The translations under genes were made by a program, and so were the position numbers. The notes beneath the pieces are model-generated. The model made no database searches, was not told the origin of the DNA, and saw only the letters and a program-made list of their open reading frames with translations. From contig NZ_JACVTO010000004.1 in assembly GCF_016518545.1 (NCBI RefSeq), forward strand, positions 1 to 64,000: a stretch of DNA of 64,000 nucleotides, read 5' to 3'. Positions 33,452 through 41,802 of the stretch are shown piece after piece (the first letter of the stretch is position 1; every line of letters begins with the position of its first letter). This DNA is from Pseudomonas sp. S30. Lineage in GTDB: Bacteria; Pseudomonadota; Gammaproteobacteria; Pseudomonadales; Pseudomonadaceae.

Positions 33452-34117
33452 CTACTCGGCGGCCGGCGCCTGGGCGTCGGTCGCGTACATCCACTTCATC
33501 AGCGAGTGCCGCCCGCCGATGCCGAGCTTGATCGCGGCGCGGCGCAGGTAGCTCTCCACCGTGTTGACCTTGAGCTCCAGCCGCTCGGCCTGCTGACGTG
33601 CGGTCTGGCCCGCGAGCAGGCCCAGGCACACCTGCAACTCCCGAGCGGACAGTTCCAGGCCGGTCTGCGCCAGGCGCTCCTGGAAGCGGGTCTGCAGGCT
33701 GTCGCCACTGCTGCGTTCGGCAACGGCAGGCTGCAAGGCCTCCAGGTGCTTGTGCAGCATCGGCAACAGCAGCGGCGAGATGTCCTGCAGGCGATCACGC
33801 TCGCAGGCCGAGAAGGCGGCGCGCTCGGCCCGCAGCACGTGCAGTTCGAACTGGTACTCGGGGGTGCGCTGCACCAGGTGCAGGCGCGCTGGGGCTCCGA
33901 GGTCGCAGGCCGCCTGCTCGGCAGCGCTGAAGACGGTTTCGCTCAGCAGCGTGGTGCTGATGCCCAGAGTGCCGCTGGCCGGGCGAACCTGGCGGATGTG
34001 CGTGGCGTCGACGTTCAGGTGGGTCTGGATCAGGTCGTGCAGCAAACGCGGGAAATGGCGGCTGCCGGTGCTGGCGATCACTTTGCCGACCTGCGGAAAG
34101 AACATGTGCGAATTCAT
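33452..34117 (-). CDS. LuxR-type regulator of the lipopeptide cluster
   Basis: A 221-residue protein with a C-terminal LuxR helix-turn-helix (about 157-212: LSARELQVCLGLLAGQT, then NTVESYLRRAAIKLGI). The N-terminal half does not show the conserved autoinducer-binding residues of LuxR/LasR, so it probably does not sense acyl-homoserine lactones. In viscosin and massetolide loci a regulator of this kind (ViscBCR) lies right after macB and is needed for synthetase expression; position and direction fit. I chose the ATG at 34117 (MNSHMFFPQ) with GGATG upstream; the ATG at 34129 is an alternative. It points towards macB and its end lies only 15 bases away. Confidence 0.82.
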   Translation of the reverse strand: MNSHMFFPQVGKVIASTGSRHFPRLLHDLIQTHLNVDATHIRQVRPASGTLGISTTLLSETVFSAAEQAACDLGAPARLHLVQRTPEYQFELHVLRAERAAFSACERDRLQDISPLLLPMLHKHLEALQPAVAERSSGDSLQTRFQERLAQTGLELSARELQVCLGLLAGQTARQQAERLELKVNTVESYLRRAAIKLGIGGRHSLMKWMYATDAQAPAAE

Positions 34118-34291
34118 CGTGGCATCCATGGCTGGGGTGAATCGTCCTGGTGTAGCGCTGAACAATAGCACATGGCTATCATTTCGCTTCCCTGCACCGG
34201 TCATCCTAGTACAACGATTCAGCGCGGGAGTTATCAATGCCGGGCATCGGACGAAATTGCGCTGGCACTGCTGCCTGCTGCCGAACTGGAC

Positions 34292-34325
34292 AAAAAAAGC
34301 CCCGCAGACCTGGGGCCGGCGGGGC
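34292..34325 (-). terminator. Rho-independent terminator of mexEF-oprN
   Basis: On the minus strand gccccgc (34325-34319) pairs with gcggggc (34305-34299) across a 13-base loop, and seven Ts follow (34298-34292). It lies 50 bases beyond the oprN stop codon, which places it as the end of the pump operon and insulates the LuxR gene further on. Confidence 0.85.
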
Positions 34326-34374
34326 GAAGGGCTGGTACGGACCAACCAAAGGAGTCGTTGCAGGAGCAAGGCCG

Positions 34375-35790
34375 TCAGTTGGCGGTGGCCACCCGCTCGG
34401 TCTGCCAGCCGCCCCCCAGAGCCTTGTAGATCGACACGATGCCGCGATACAGGTCGACCTCGCCTTGTGCCTGGGCGTCCTCGGCAGCGAGCTTTTCCCG
34501 CTCCGCATCGAGCAGTACCAGGTAGTCCACCGAGCCCTCGCGGTAGCGGATCGAGGCCAGGTCGGCAGCCTTGCCGCTGGCCTCGCTCTGGCGCATCAGC
34601 GACAGCAGCCGCTGCTGGCGCTTGGCGTAGTCGCTGAAGGCATTCGACGACTCTTCCAGGGCCAGCAGCACCCGCTGTTCGTAGGTCGCCAGTGCCCCGT
34701 CGGCATCGGCCTTGGCGCCCCGCAGACGGGCGCGCACGCTGCCCAGGTCGAAGGCTGCCCAGCTGATGCTCGGCCCCAATGCCCAGGCGTTGGCCGCCGA
34801 CGCGCCGATCTGCGAGCCACGGCCGGCGGTGAAGCCGAGGAAACCGCTGAGGCTCACCCTGGGGAACAGGTCGGCGGTGGCCACGCCCACGTCGGCGGTG
34901 GCGGCCGCCAGCTCGCGTTCGGCACTGCGGATGTCCGGACGGCGCCGCAGCAGTTCGCCCGGATCGCCCACCGGCAAGGCCTTGGCGATGGCCGGCAGTT
35001 GCTTGGGCGAGAGGTCCACGCTGAGCGCTTCGGGCCGCTCGCCGAGCAAGGTGGCGATGCGGTTGCGCGCGCGTACCTGCTCGGCTTGCAACTGCGGCAC
35101 ACTGGCCTCGACGCCTGCCAACCGCGCATCGGCGCGCACCACGTCCAGCTCGTTGCCCACGCCGGTGTCGCGCAGGGTCACGGTGATGCGCCGCGAGTCT
35201 TCCTGGGTGCGCAGGTTGGCCAGGGCGATCTTCTCGCGCAGCTGCGCGCCGCGCAGTTGGCCATAGGCGTCGACCAGCTCGGCGATCAGGCTGACCTGCA
35301 ATTGCTGCAGGTCGGCGGCTGCCGCGTCTTCACGCGCCTGGCTGGCCTCGATGCGGCGCTGGATGCGGCCGAACAGGTCCAGCTCCCAGGCCATGTCCAG
35401 GCCCAGGTCGTAGCGCTCCTGGTTGACCCGGCGGTCGGTCTGGCCCGGCACCTGGCCCTTGCCGATCTCGCTGCTGGCGCGGCTGGTGACCACCGGCAGG
35501 TCGTCGTTGTCGGCGTCTTCGCGGATCGCCCGGGCGGCCTTGAGGCGCGCGAAGGCCACGCGCAGGTCACGGTTGCCCTGCAGCGAGGCTTGCACCAGCT
35601 GGTTCAGGGTTGGGTCGTCGAATTGTTTCCACCAGCTGCTCTCGAAGCGGCTGCGGTCCAGCAGCTTTGCCGCCGCCGGCTCATCCAGGCGGGCCGGCGC
35701 GGTGGCCGGCGCGTGGTAGTCCGGGCCCACGGCGCAGGCCGCCAGGGCCAGCGCCAACAGGCTCGGTGTCAGGGCTTTGAGCAGGCTCAT
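34375..35790 (-). CDS. oprN: Outer-membrane channel of an RND pump, OprN-like
   Basis: A 471-residue lipoprotein channel of the OprM/NodT family. The signal peptide ends in LAAC (lipobox, Cys19), followed by AVGPDYHAP, the usual start of these proteins. Two repeats of the TolC-type helical fold are visible (about 60-230 and 265-445), with GRRPDIR-like LLRRRPDIRSAE near residue 270. The length equals that of P. aeruginosa OprN. Its ATG overlaps the stop of the pump gene (ATGA at 35790-35787), so translation is coupled. It forms the exit duct of the MexE-MexF complex; whether it also serves the MacAB exporter next door is open. Confidence 0.9.
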   Translation of the reverse strand: MSLLKALTPSLLALALAACAVGPDYHAPATAPARLDEPAAAKLLDRSRFESSWWKQFDDPTLNQLVQASLQGNRDLRVAFARLKAARAIREDADNDDLPVVTSRASSEIGKGQVPGQTDRRVNQERYDLGLDMAWELDLFGRIQRRIEASQAREDAAAADLQQLQVSLIAELVDAYGQLRGAQLREKIALANLRTQEDSRRITVTLRDTGVGNELDVVRADARLAGVEASVPQLQAEQVRARNRIATLLGERPEALSVDLSPKQLPAIAKALPVGDPGELLRRRPDIRSAERELAAATADVGVATADLFPRVSLSGFLGFTAGRGSQIGASAANAWALGPSISWAAFDLGSVRARLRGAKADADGALATYEQRVLLALEESSNAFSDYAKRQQRLLSLMRQSEASGKAADLASIRYREGSVDYLVLLDAEREKLAAEDAQAQGEVDLYRGIVSIYKALGGGWQTERVATAN

Positions 35791-38700
35791 GCAGTGTGCT
35801 CCAGGCTGGGCGCGGCATCGGCCTTGCGGGCCTGGCGACCCTGGACACGACGGCGGATGAGGTTGAAGAACACCGGGGTCAGGAACAGGCCGAACACGGT
35901 CACCCCGATCATCCCGGAGAACACCGCCACGCCCATGGCATGGCGCATCTCGGCGCCGGCGCCGGAGGAGAACACCAGCGGCACCACTCCCATGATGAAG
36001 GCGATCGAGGTCATCAGGATCGGCCGCAGACGCAGGCGACAGGCTTCCAGTACCGCGGCCAGCGGGTCGAGACCCTCGGCCTGCTTGTCCTTGGCGAACT
36101 CGACGATCAGGATCGCGTTCTTGCACGCCAGGCCCACCAGCACGATCAGCCCGATCTGGGTGAAGATGTTGTTGTCGCCCCCGGAAATGATCACCCCGGT
36201 AATGGCCGACAGCAGGGTCATCGGCACGATCAGGATCACCGCCAGCGGCAGGCTCCAACTCTCGTACTGGGCGGCCAGCACCAGGAAGGCCAGCAGCACG
36301 CACAGCGGGAACACGAACAGCGCGGTGTTGCCCGCCAGGATCTGCTGGTAGGTCAGGTCGGTCCACTCGTAGGTCATGCCGTTGGGCAGTTCCTGCTTGA
36401 GCAGCTTCTCGATCGCCGCTTCCGCCTGGCCGGAGCTGTAGCCGGGCGCCGCTGCACCGTTGATCTCGGCGGTGATGAAGCCGTTGTAGTGCATCACTCG
36501 GTCGGGACCCGAGGTGTCGCTGACCTTGAGGAAGGTCGCCAGCGGAATCATCTCGCCGAGGTTGTTGCGCACCTTCAACTGGCCGATCTGCTCGGCATCG
36601 AGGCGGAACTGCTGCTCGGCCTGGACGTTGACCTGGTAGGTGCGCCCGAAGCGGTTGAAGTCGTTGGTGTACAGCGAGCCCAGGTAGACCTGCAAGGTGT
36701 CGAAGATGTCGGTGATCGCCACGCCGTGGGTCTTGGCCTTTTCCCGGTCGATGGCGGCATCGACCTGGGGCACGTTGACCTGGTAGCTGGTGAATAGCCC
36801 CGCCAGTTCAGGCACCTCGCGACTCTTGGCGATGATGTTCTGGGTTTCCTTGTACAGCGCTTCGTAACCCAGGTTGCCACGGTCCTCGATCTGCAGGCGG
36901 AAGCCGCCAATGGTCCCCAGCCCTTGCACCGGCGGCGGTGGGAAGATCGCGATGTAGGCGTCCTGGATGTCGGCGAACTGCGCGTTGAGCGCCGCTGCGA
37001 TGGCACCGGCCGACTGGCTCGGGTCCGTGCGCTGGTCGAAGGGCTTGAGCGGCGTGAACACGATGCCGCTGTTGGGGCTGTTGGTGAAGCCGTTGATCGA
37101 CAGGCCCGGGAAGGCCACCGAATCGGCCACGCCCGGCTGCTTGAGGGCGATCTCGCTCATGCGCTTGATCACCGCCTCGGTACGGTCCAGGCTTGCCGCA
37201 TCCGGCAGCTGGGCGAAGGCCACCAGGTACTGCTTGTCCTGGGCCGGCACGAAACCGGTCGGCGTGGACGAGAAGCCCAGGTAGGTCAGGCCCATCAGCC
37301 CGGCATAGACGAACAGGGCGATGCCGCTGGAGCGGATGACCCGCCGCACGCCGCCCACGTAGCGGTGGCTGGCCCGCTCGAAGAAGCGGTTGAACGGGGC
37401 GAACAGCCAGCTACCGAGCAGTCGGTCGAGCACTCGCGAGAACCTGTCCTTGGGAGCATGGTGGTCCTTGAGCAGCACGGCGGCCAGGGCAGGGGACAGG
37501 GTCAGCGAGTTGAATGCCGAGATCACCGTGGAGATGGCGATGGTCAGCGCGAACTGCTTGTAGAACTGCCCCGTCAGGCCAGAGATGAACGCCGCTGGAA
37601 CGAATACAGCGCACAGCACCAGGGCCGTGGCGATGATCGGGCCGGTCACCTCGCTCATGGCTTTCTGGGTCGCCTCCAGCGGCGCCAGGCCCAGGGCGAT
37701 GTTGCGCTCGACGTTCTCCACCACCACGATGGCGTCGTCCACCACGATGCCGATGGCCAGCACCAGACCGAACAGCGACAGGGCGTTGAGCGAGAAACCG
37801 AACAGGTGCATGACCGCGAAGGTGCCGATCAGCGACACCGGCACCGCCAGCAACGGGATGATCGAGGCGCGCCAGGTCTGCAGGAACAGGATCACCACCA
37901 GCACCACCAGCACCAGGGCTTCGAACAGGGTGTGCACCACCGCCTCGATCGAGCCACGGACGAACACGGTCGGGTCGTAGACGATGCTGTAGTCCATGCC
38001 TTCGGGGAAGTCTTTCTTCAGCTCGGCCATCTTGGCGCGCACTTCATCGGAGATGTCGATGGCGTTCGAGCCAGGGCGCTGGAAGATCGGAATGGCCACG
38101 GCCGGCTGGTTGTTGAGCAGCGAACGCAGGGCGTACTGACTGGAGCCCAACTCTACCCGAGCGATGTCCTTCAGGCGCGTGATCTCGCCATCGGCACCGG
38201 CGCGCACGATGATGTTCTCGAACTCTTCTTCGCTGACCAGACGGCCCTGGGTGTTGATCGACAGCTGGAAACTGGTCGAGCCGGGCGCAGGCGGCGCACC
38301 CAACTGACCGGCCGCGACCTGGCGGTTCTGTTCGCGAATGGCAGCGACCACGTCGCTGGCGGTGAGGTTGCGCGAGGCGGTCTTGTTCGGGTCCAGCCAC
38401 ACGCGCAGGGAATAGTCGCCCATGCCGAACAGCTGCACGTCACCCACCCCGCCCAGGCGCGCCAGTTCGTCCTTGATGTTGAGGATGGCGTAGTTGGACA
38501 GGTAGAGCATGTCGTAGCGCTGGTCCGGCGAGGTCAGGTGCACGACCATGGTCAGGTCGGGCGAGGCCTTGTCCACGGTGATACCGATACGGGTGACCTC
38601 CTCGGGCAGCTTGGGCTGCGTCCGGGTGACCCGGTTCTGCACCTGGACCTGGGCGTTGTCCAGGTCGGTGCCCAGGGCGAAGGTGATGGTCAGGGTGAGC

Positions 38701-38966
38701 TTGCCGTCGGCGGTGGACTGCGAGGACATGTACAGCATGTTCTCCACCCCGGTGATCGCCTGCTCCAGCGGCGCGGCCACGGTCTCGCCGATCACCTTGG
38801 GGTTGGCCCCGGGGAAGTTGGCGCGCACCACCACGGTGGGCGGCACCACCTCGGGATATTCGCTGATCGGCAGCTGGAACAGCGAAATGCTGCCGGCGAT
38901 CAGCAGCACCAGCGACAGCACGGCGGCGAAGATCGGCCGGGTAATGAAGAATTTCGAGAAGTTCAT
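35787..38966 (-). CDS. mexF: RND multidrug efflux pump, MexF-like
   Basis: A 1059-residue inner-membrane pump of the HAE1 family with twelve membrane helices and two large periplasmic loops. It follows MexF nearly throughout as I know that sequence: the N-terminus FFITRPIFAAVLSLV, the FPGANPKVIGETVAAPLEQ block, the central GLVLAIGIVVDDAIVVVENV (proton-relay aspartates in helix 4) and the C-terminal LVGLACKNAILIVEFAKD with the relay lysine. MexF is the proton antiporter of MexEF-OprN, which expels chloramphenicol, fluoroquinolones and quinolone-signal precursors in P. aeruginosa. It sits between mexE (12 bases upstream) and oprN (overlapping). No mexT-like LysR gene is adjacent. Confidence 0.93.
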   Translation of the reverse strand: MNFSKFFITRPIFAAVLSLVLLIAGSISLFQLPISEYPEVVPPTVVVRANFPGANPKVIGETVAAPLEQAITGVENMLYMSSQSTADGKLTLTITFALGTDLDNAQVQVQNRVTRTQPKLPEEVTRIGITVDKASPDLTMVVHLTSPDQRYDMLYLSNYAILNIKDELARLGGVGDVQLFGMGDYSLRVWLDPNKTASRNLTASDVVAAIREQNRQVAAGQLGAPPAPGSTSFQLSINTQGRLVSEEEFENIIVRAGADGEITRLKDIARVELGSSQYALRSLLNNQPAVAIPIFQRPGSNAIDISDEVRAKMAELKKDFPEGMDYSIVYDPTVFVRGSIEAVVHTLFEALVLVVLVVILFLQTWRASIIPLLAVPVSLIGTFAVMHLFGFSLNALSLFGLVLAIGIVVDDAIVVVENVERNIALGLAPLEATQKAMSEVTGPIIATALVLCAVFVPAAFISGLTGQFYKQFALTIAISTVISAFNSLTLSPALAAVLLKDHHAPKDRFSRVLDRLLGSWLFAPFNRFFERASHRYVGGVRRVIRSSGIALFVYAGLMGLTYLGFSSTPTGFVPAQDKQYLVAFAQLPDAASLDRTEAVIKRMSEIALKQPGVADSVAFPGLSINGFTNSPNSGIVFTPLKPFDQRTDPSQSAGAIAAALNAQFADIQDAYIAIFPPPPVQGLGTIGGFRLQIEDRGNLGYEALYKETQNIIAKSREVPELAGLFTSYQVNVPQVDAAIDREKAKTHGVAITDIFDTLQVYLGSLYTNDFNRFGRTYQVNVQAEQQFRLDAEQIGQLKVRNNLGEMIPLATFLKVSDTSGPDRVMHYNGFITAEINGAAAPGYSSGQAEAAIEKLLKQELPNGMTYEWTDLTYQQILAGNTALFVFPLCVLLAFLVLAAQYESWSLPLAVILIVPMTLLSAITGVIISGGDNNIFTQIGLIVLVGLACKNAILIVEFAKDKQAEGLDPLAAVLEACRLRLRPILMTSIAFIMGVVPLVFSSGAGAEMRHAMGVAVFSGMIGVTVFGLFLTPVFFNLIRRRVQGRQARKADAAPSLEHTA

Positions 38967-38978
38967 CGGTGTCGTCCC

Positions 38979-40223
38979 TTAACCGCGCGGTGCCTGGGCA
39001 CTGGCGACTTTCACGTTCGAACCGGCCACGGCCGGGGCCGGCTGGCTGGCTTGCAGGGCCTGGCGCTGGCGGGCGAGGGTGGCCAGGGTGTCGGCGCTGG
39101 CCATCGGCGTTTCCTCGGGGGTGACCGCTGAGCCAGGGCGCACGCGTTGCAGGCCCTTGACCACGATACGGTCGTCCTTGGCCAGGCCGCTGCGCACGAT
39201 GCGCAGGCCTTCGAGCTTGGGCCCGAGCTCCACGGCGCGGTAGGTCGCCTTGTTGTCGGCGTCCATCACCAGCACGAATTTCTTGCCTAGGTCGGTGCCG
39301 ACCGCCTCGTCGTTGATCAGCATGGCGTCGTACTGGGCGCTGCCCACCAGCTTCAGGCGCGCATACAGGCCGGGGGTGAACTGGCCGTCGCGGTTGTCGA
39401 ACACGGCGCGACCACGAATGGTGCCGGTGCGCGGGTTGACCTGGTTGTCGACGAAGTTCATCTGCCCCAGGTGCGGGTTGCCGGTCTCGTTGGTCAGGCC
39501 CAGGTACACCGGCGTGCTCTGGCCACGCTGACCCTCGCGGGCGAGTTGGGTGTACTTGAGGTAGACCCGCTCGTCGGCGTCGAAATAGGCATAGACCTTG
39601 TCGGTGGACACCACGCTGGTCAGCGGCGTGACGTCAGCGGTAACGATGTTGCCGGCGGTGAAGTCGGCGCGGCTGACCCGGCCGCTGATCGGTGAGGTGA
39701 CGCGGGTGAAGCTCAGGTTCAGGCGCGCCAGGTCCAGCTGCGCCTGGATCGAGTCCACGCCCGCGCGAGCTTCGGCGGCGGCGCTGCTGCGCGACTCGGC
39801 CAATTCGGCGGAAATCGCGTTGCTGTCGCGCAGGCGCTCGCCGCGACGGGCTTCATTGGCACTGCGCGAAGCGCTGGCCTTGGCCTGCTGCAACTGGGCT
39901 TCCAGGCGGCGCACCTCGGCCTGGAAGGGCCGCGGATCGATCTGGAACAGCAGATCGCCCTTGTTGACCTGGGCGCCCTCGGTGAAGGCCACGCGGTCGA
40001 TCTGGCCCGAGACCCGCGGGCGGATCTCCACGGTTTCCGGCGCTTCCAGGCGACCGGTGAATTCGTCCCATTCGTTGATCGGCTGTTCGATCACCTTGGC
40101 CACGCTGACCTTGGGCGCAGCGGGCGCCTGGGCCGTGTCGGGGTGCTTGCCGCAGGCGCTGATCATCACCGCGACTGCCAGGGCAGCCAGGGGATGGCGC
40201 AGGGCCTTGAATGAAGGTTCCAT
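38979..40223 (-). CDS. mexE: RND pump periplasmic adaptor, MexE-like
   Basis: A 414-residue membrane fusion lipoprotein. The signal peptide ends in the lipobox ISAC (about residue 24). Barrel and lipoyl segments follow (VEIRPRVSGQIDRVAFTEGAQVNKGDLLF split across strands), then the alpha hairpin (about 100-165) and the second lipoyl strand (FTRVTSPISGRVSRADF). It bridges MexF and OprN. The ATG at 40223 has GGAG about seven bases upstream; a start 15 bases earlier (40238) lacks one. First gene of a three-gene operon ending at the terminator at 34292-34325. Confidence 0.9.
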   Translation of the reverse strand: MEPSFKALRHPLAALAVAVMISACGKHPDTAQAPAAPKVSVAKVIEQPINEWDEFTGRLEAPETVEIRPRVSGQIDRVAFTEGAQVNKGDLLFQIDPRPFQAEVRRLEAQLQQAKASASRSANEARRGERLRDSNAISAELAESRSSAAAEARAGVDSIQAQLDLARLNLSFTRVTSPISGRVSRADFTAGNIVTADVTPLTSVVSTDKVYAYFDADERVYLKYTQLAREGQRGQSTPVYLGLTNETGNPHLGQMNFVDNQVNPRTGTIRGRAVFDNRDGQFTPGLYARLKLVGSAQYDAMLINDEAVGTDLGKKFVLVMDADNKATYRAVELGPKLEGLRIVRSGLAKDDRIVVKGLQRVRPGSAVTPEETPMASADTLATLARQRQALQASQPAPAVAGSNVKVASAQAPRG

Positions 40224-40442
40224 GGAGAGCTCCGCCACTGTAGGAATAGTGGGCGGATTCTGCGAGTGTCGAGGCCGGGTAACGAATCGAACGACTCGAA
40301 GGTCACTATCAAGCCGATTGATGGATTGGCTGAGGGCTCAGCTGGGCCAAGCTTGCTTGGAGCGATCGAGGGGGAGGTGCAGGGGTCTCAGCGAAGCTTG
40401 CCGCTCGCCATCCATTGGCAAGCGCAAGCGTCGGCGAACGGC

Positions 40443-40760
40443 TTATTGCTCTGCCAGCAGATCATCCTGCGACAGCAAAGCCTGTGCCAGCGCCTCATCG
40501 CTGGCGTCGATGCCAGGATGGCTCTGACGCGCGCGTTGCAGCGCGGCATCGACGTACACGCCGCGGATCGCACCACCGCTGGCGACGAACGCGGAGAGTT
40601 CGTCGCGGGCCGGAATGATGCGCTTGTCATCCTTGAACGTGGAATACAAGGACGCCGAGACACCCGCCGAGGTCGCGACGTCGCGGCCATCCACACGGGC
40701 CAGGGCAGAACCTGCGGCGGTGCACAGCACCAGTGCCGGAACGAGCATTACGTAACGCAT
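40443..40760 (-). CDS. DUF2388 family small secreted protein
   Basis: A 105-residue product with a Sec signal peptide (MRYVMLVPALVLCTAAGSALA) and the DUF2388 pattern: DVATSAGVSASLYSTF, then AFVASGGAIRGVYVDAAL and the C-terminal SDEALAQALLSQDDLL. The family is periplasmic, confined mostly to Pseudomonas, and of unknown function. GGAGG eight bases upstream of the ATG at 40760 fixes the start. It stands alone between mexE and pvdO, reading the same way as both, with 219 bases separating it from mexE. Confidence 0.82.
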   Translation of the reverse strand: MRYVMLVPALVLCTAAGSALARVDGRDVATSAGVSASLYSTFKDDKRIIPARDELSAFVASGGAIRGVYVDAALQRARQSHPGIDASDEALAQALLSQDDLLAEQ

Positions 40761-40879
40761 GATCAGTCCTCCAGAAGCAACGCGAGCCATGAGATGTACT
40801 GCATGCAGATATGAGCGAGCGTTGCGACTGGAGTTCGATTTATTTGCAGGCCGCAGCCAGCCCTTGGATCAGCCTGCCG

Positions 40880-41755
40880 TCAAAGCTCGCGCACTACCCT
40901 GAAGCCGAGCCAGTCGCCGCGCAGGCCCGAGCCGCGTTCGTTGCGGTTGCCCGAGCGGGAGAAAATCGGCGCCTCGGTGTAGTCGTTGCCACGGATCACC
41001 CGACGGTCGCGGCATTCGCTGCTCTGGGTCTGCGGACTGCCGTCGGTAGGCGCGGTCTGGTAGCTGTCGACGTAGCAGTCGCGCGTCCACTCGTAGACGT
41101 TGCCGTGACCGTCATACATACCATAGGCGTTGGGCGGGAAGCTGCCGACCGGCGAGGTATAGGAGAAGCCGTCCCGGGGGCCATAAGTATTGGCGTGCTT
41201 GTTGATGCTGTATTCCTCGCCCTCGTCGAAGGGGAAGGGGAATGGTCCCGTGGTGCCGCCGCGCACGGCGTATTCGCGTTGCGCTTCGCTCTGCACGGTG
41301 TAGGCCTTGCCGGTTTTCTTCGACAACCAGGCGGCGTAGGCCTCGGCTTCGAAGAAGCTCAGGCACACCGCCGGCTGCTTGTCGCCAATGGGGTAGCGAG
41401 GCTTGCCGGCGATGCACTCGCGACCAGGGCGCGTGTCGCCGTTGGGCACCTTGTAGCCGCTGCTGCGCAGGTAGGCGTGCCATTCACCGTTCTGGATCTG
41501 GAAGCGACTGATGGCGAAGGCTTTCTTGAAGGTCACGTCGTGCATCGGCCCTTCGTCGGGCTGGCGACCGAGCTCGTCGTCCGGCGTGCCCATGGTGAAG
41601 GTCCCGGCCGGCAGTACCACCATTTCCGGGCAGTCCTTGCAGTCCTTGAACACCTTGCCTGGTTGAGGCGCCTCGGCCGCCAGGGTGCTGGCCGAGGTAC
41701 CGGCCAGCAGTGTCAGGGTCAGGGCGGACAGGGTGTGGCAGAGCTGTGGTTTCAT
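40880..41755 (-). CDS. pvdO: Pyoverdine maturation protein PvdO (formylglycine-enzyme fold)
   Basis: A 291-residue periplasmic protein with a Sec signal peptide (ending near ASTLAAEA) and the FGE-sulfatase fold: FTMGTPDDE near the start of the domain, FFEAEAYAAWLSKKTG, LGFRVV at the end, and GNVYEWTRDCYVD in between. In fluorescent pseudomonads PvdO acts in the periplasm on the pyoverdine precursor ferribactin during chromophore maturation. The C-terminal region around RVIRGNDYTEAPIFSRSGNR lacks the cysteine pair that makes true formylglycine-generating enzymes work, so a different chemistry is expected, as for known PvdO. It follows pvdN by 47 bases and is almost certainly in its operon, hence under the PvdS-type promoter at 43269-43292. 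Confidence 0.87.
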   Translation of the reverse strand: MKPQLCHTLSALTLTLLAGTSASTLAAEAPQPGKVFKDCKDCPEMVVLPAGTFTMGTPDDELGRQPDEGPMHDVTFKKAFAISRFQIQNGEWHAYLRSSGYKVPNGDTRPGRECIAGKPRYPIGDKQPAVCLSFFEAEAYAAWLSKKTGKAYTVQSEAQREYAVRGGTTGPFPFPFDEGEEYSINKHANTYGPRDGFSYTSPVGSFPPNAYGMYDGHGNVYEWTRDCYVDSYQTAPTDGSPQTQSSECRDRRVIRGNDYTEAPIFSRSGNRNERGSGLRGDWLGFRVVREL

Positions 41756-41802
41756 CGCGGGTCTCGCTGTCTGAAAGGTGAAACGGAAAAGCCGCACGCG
41801 GG

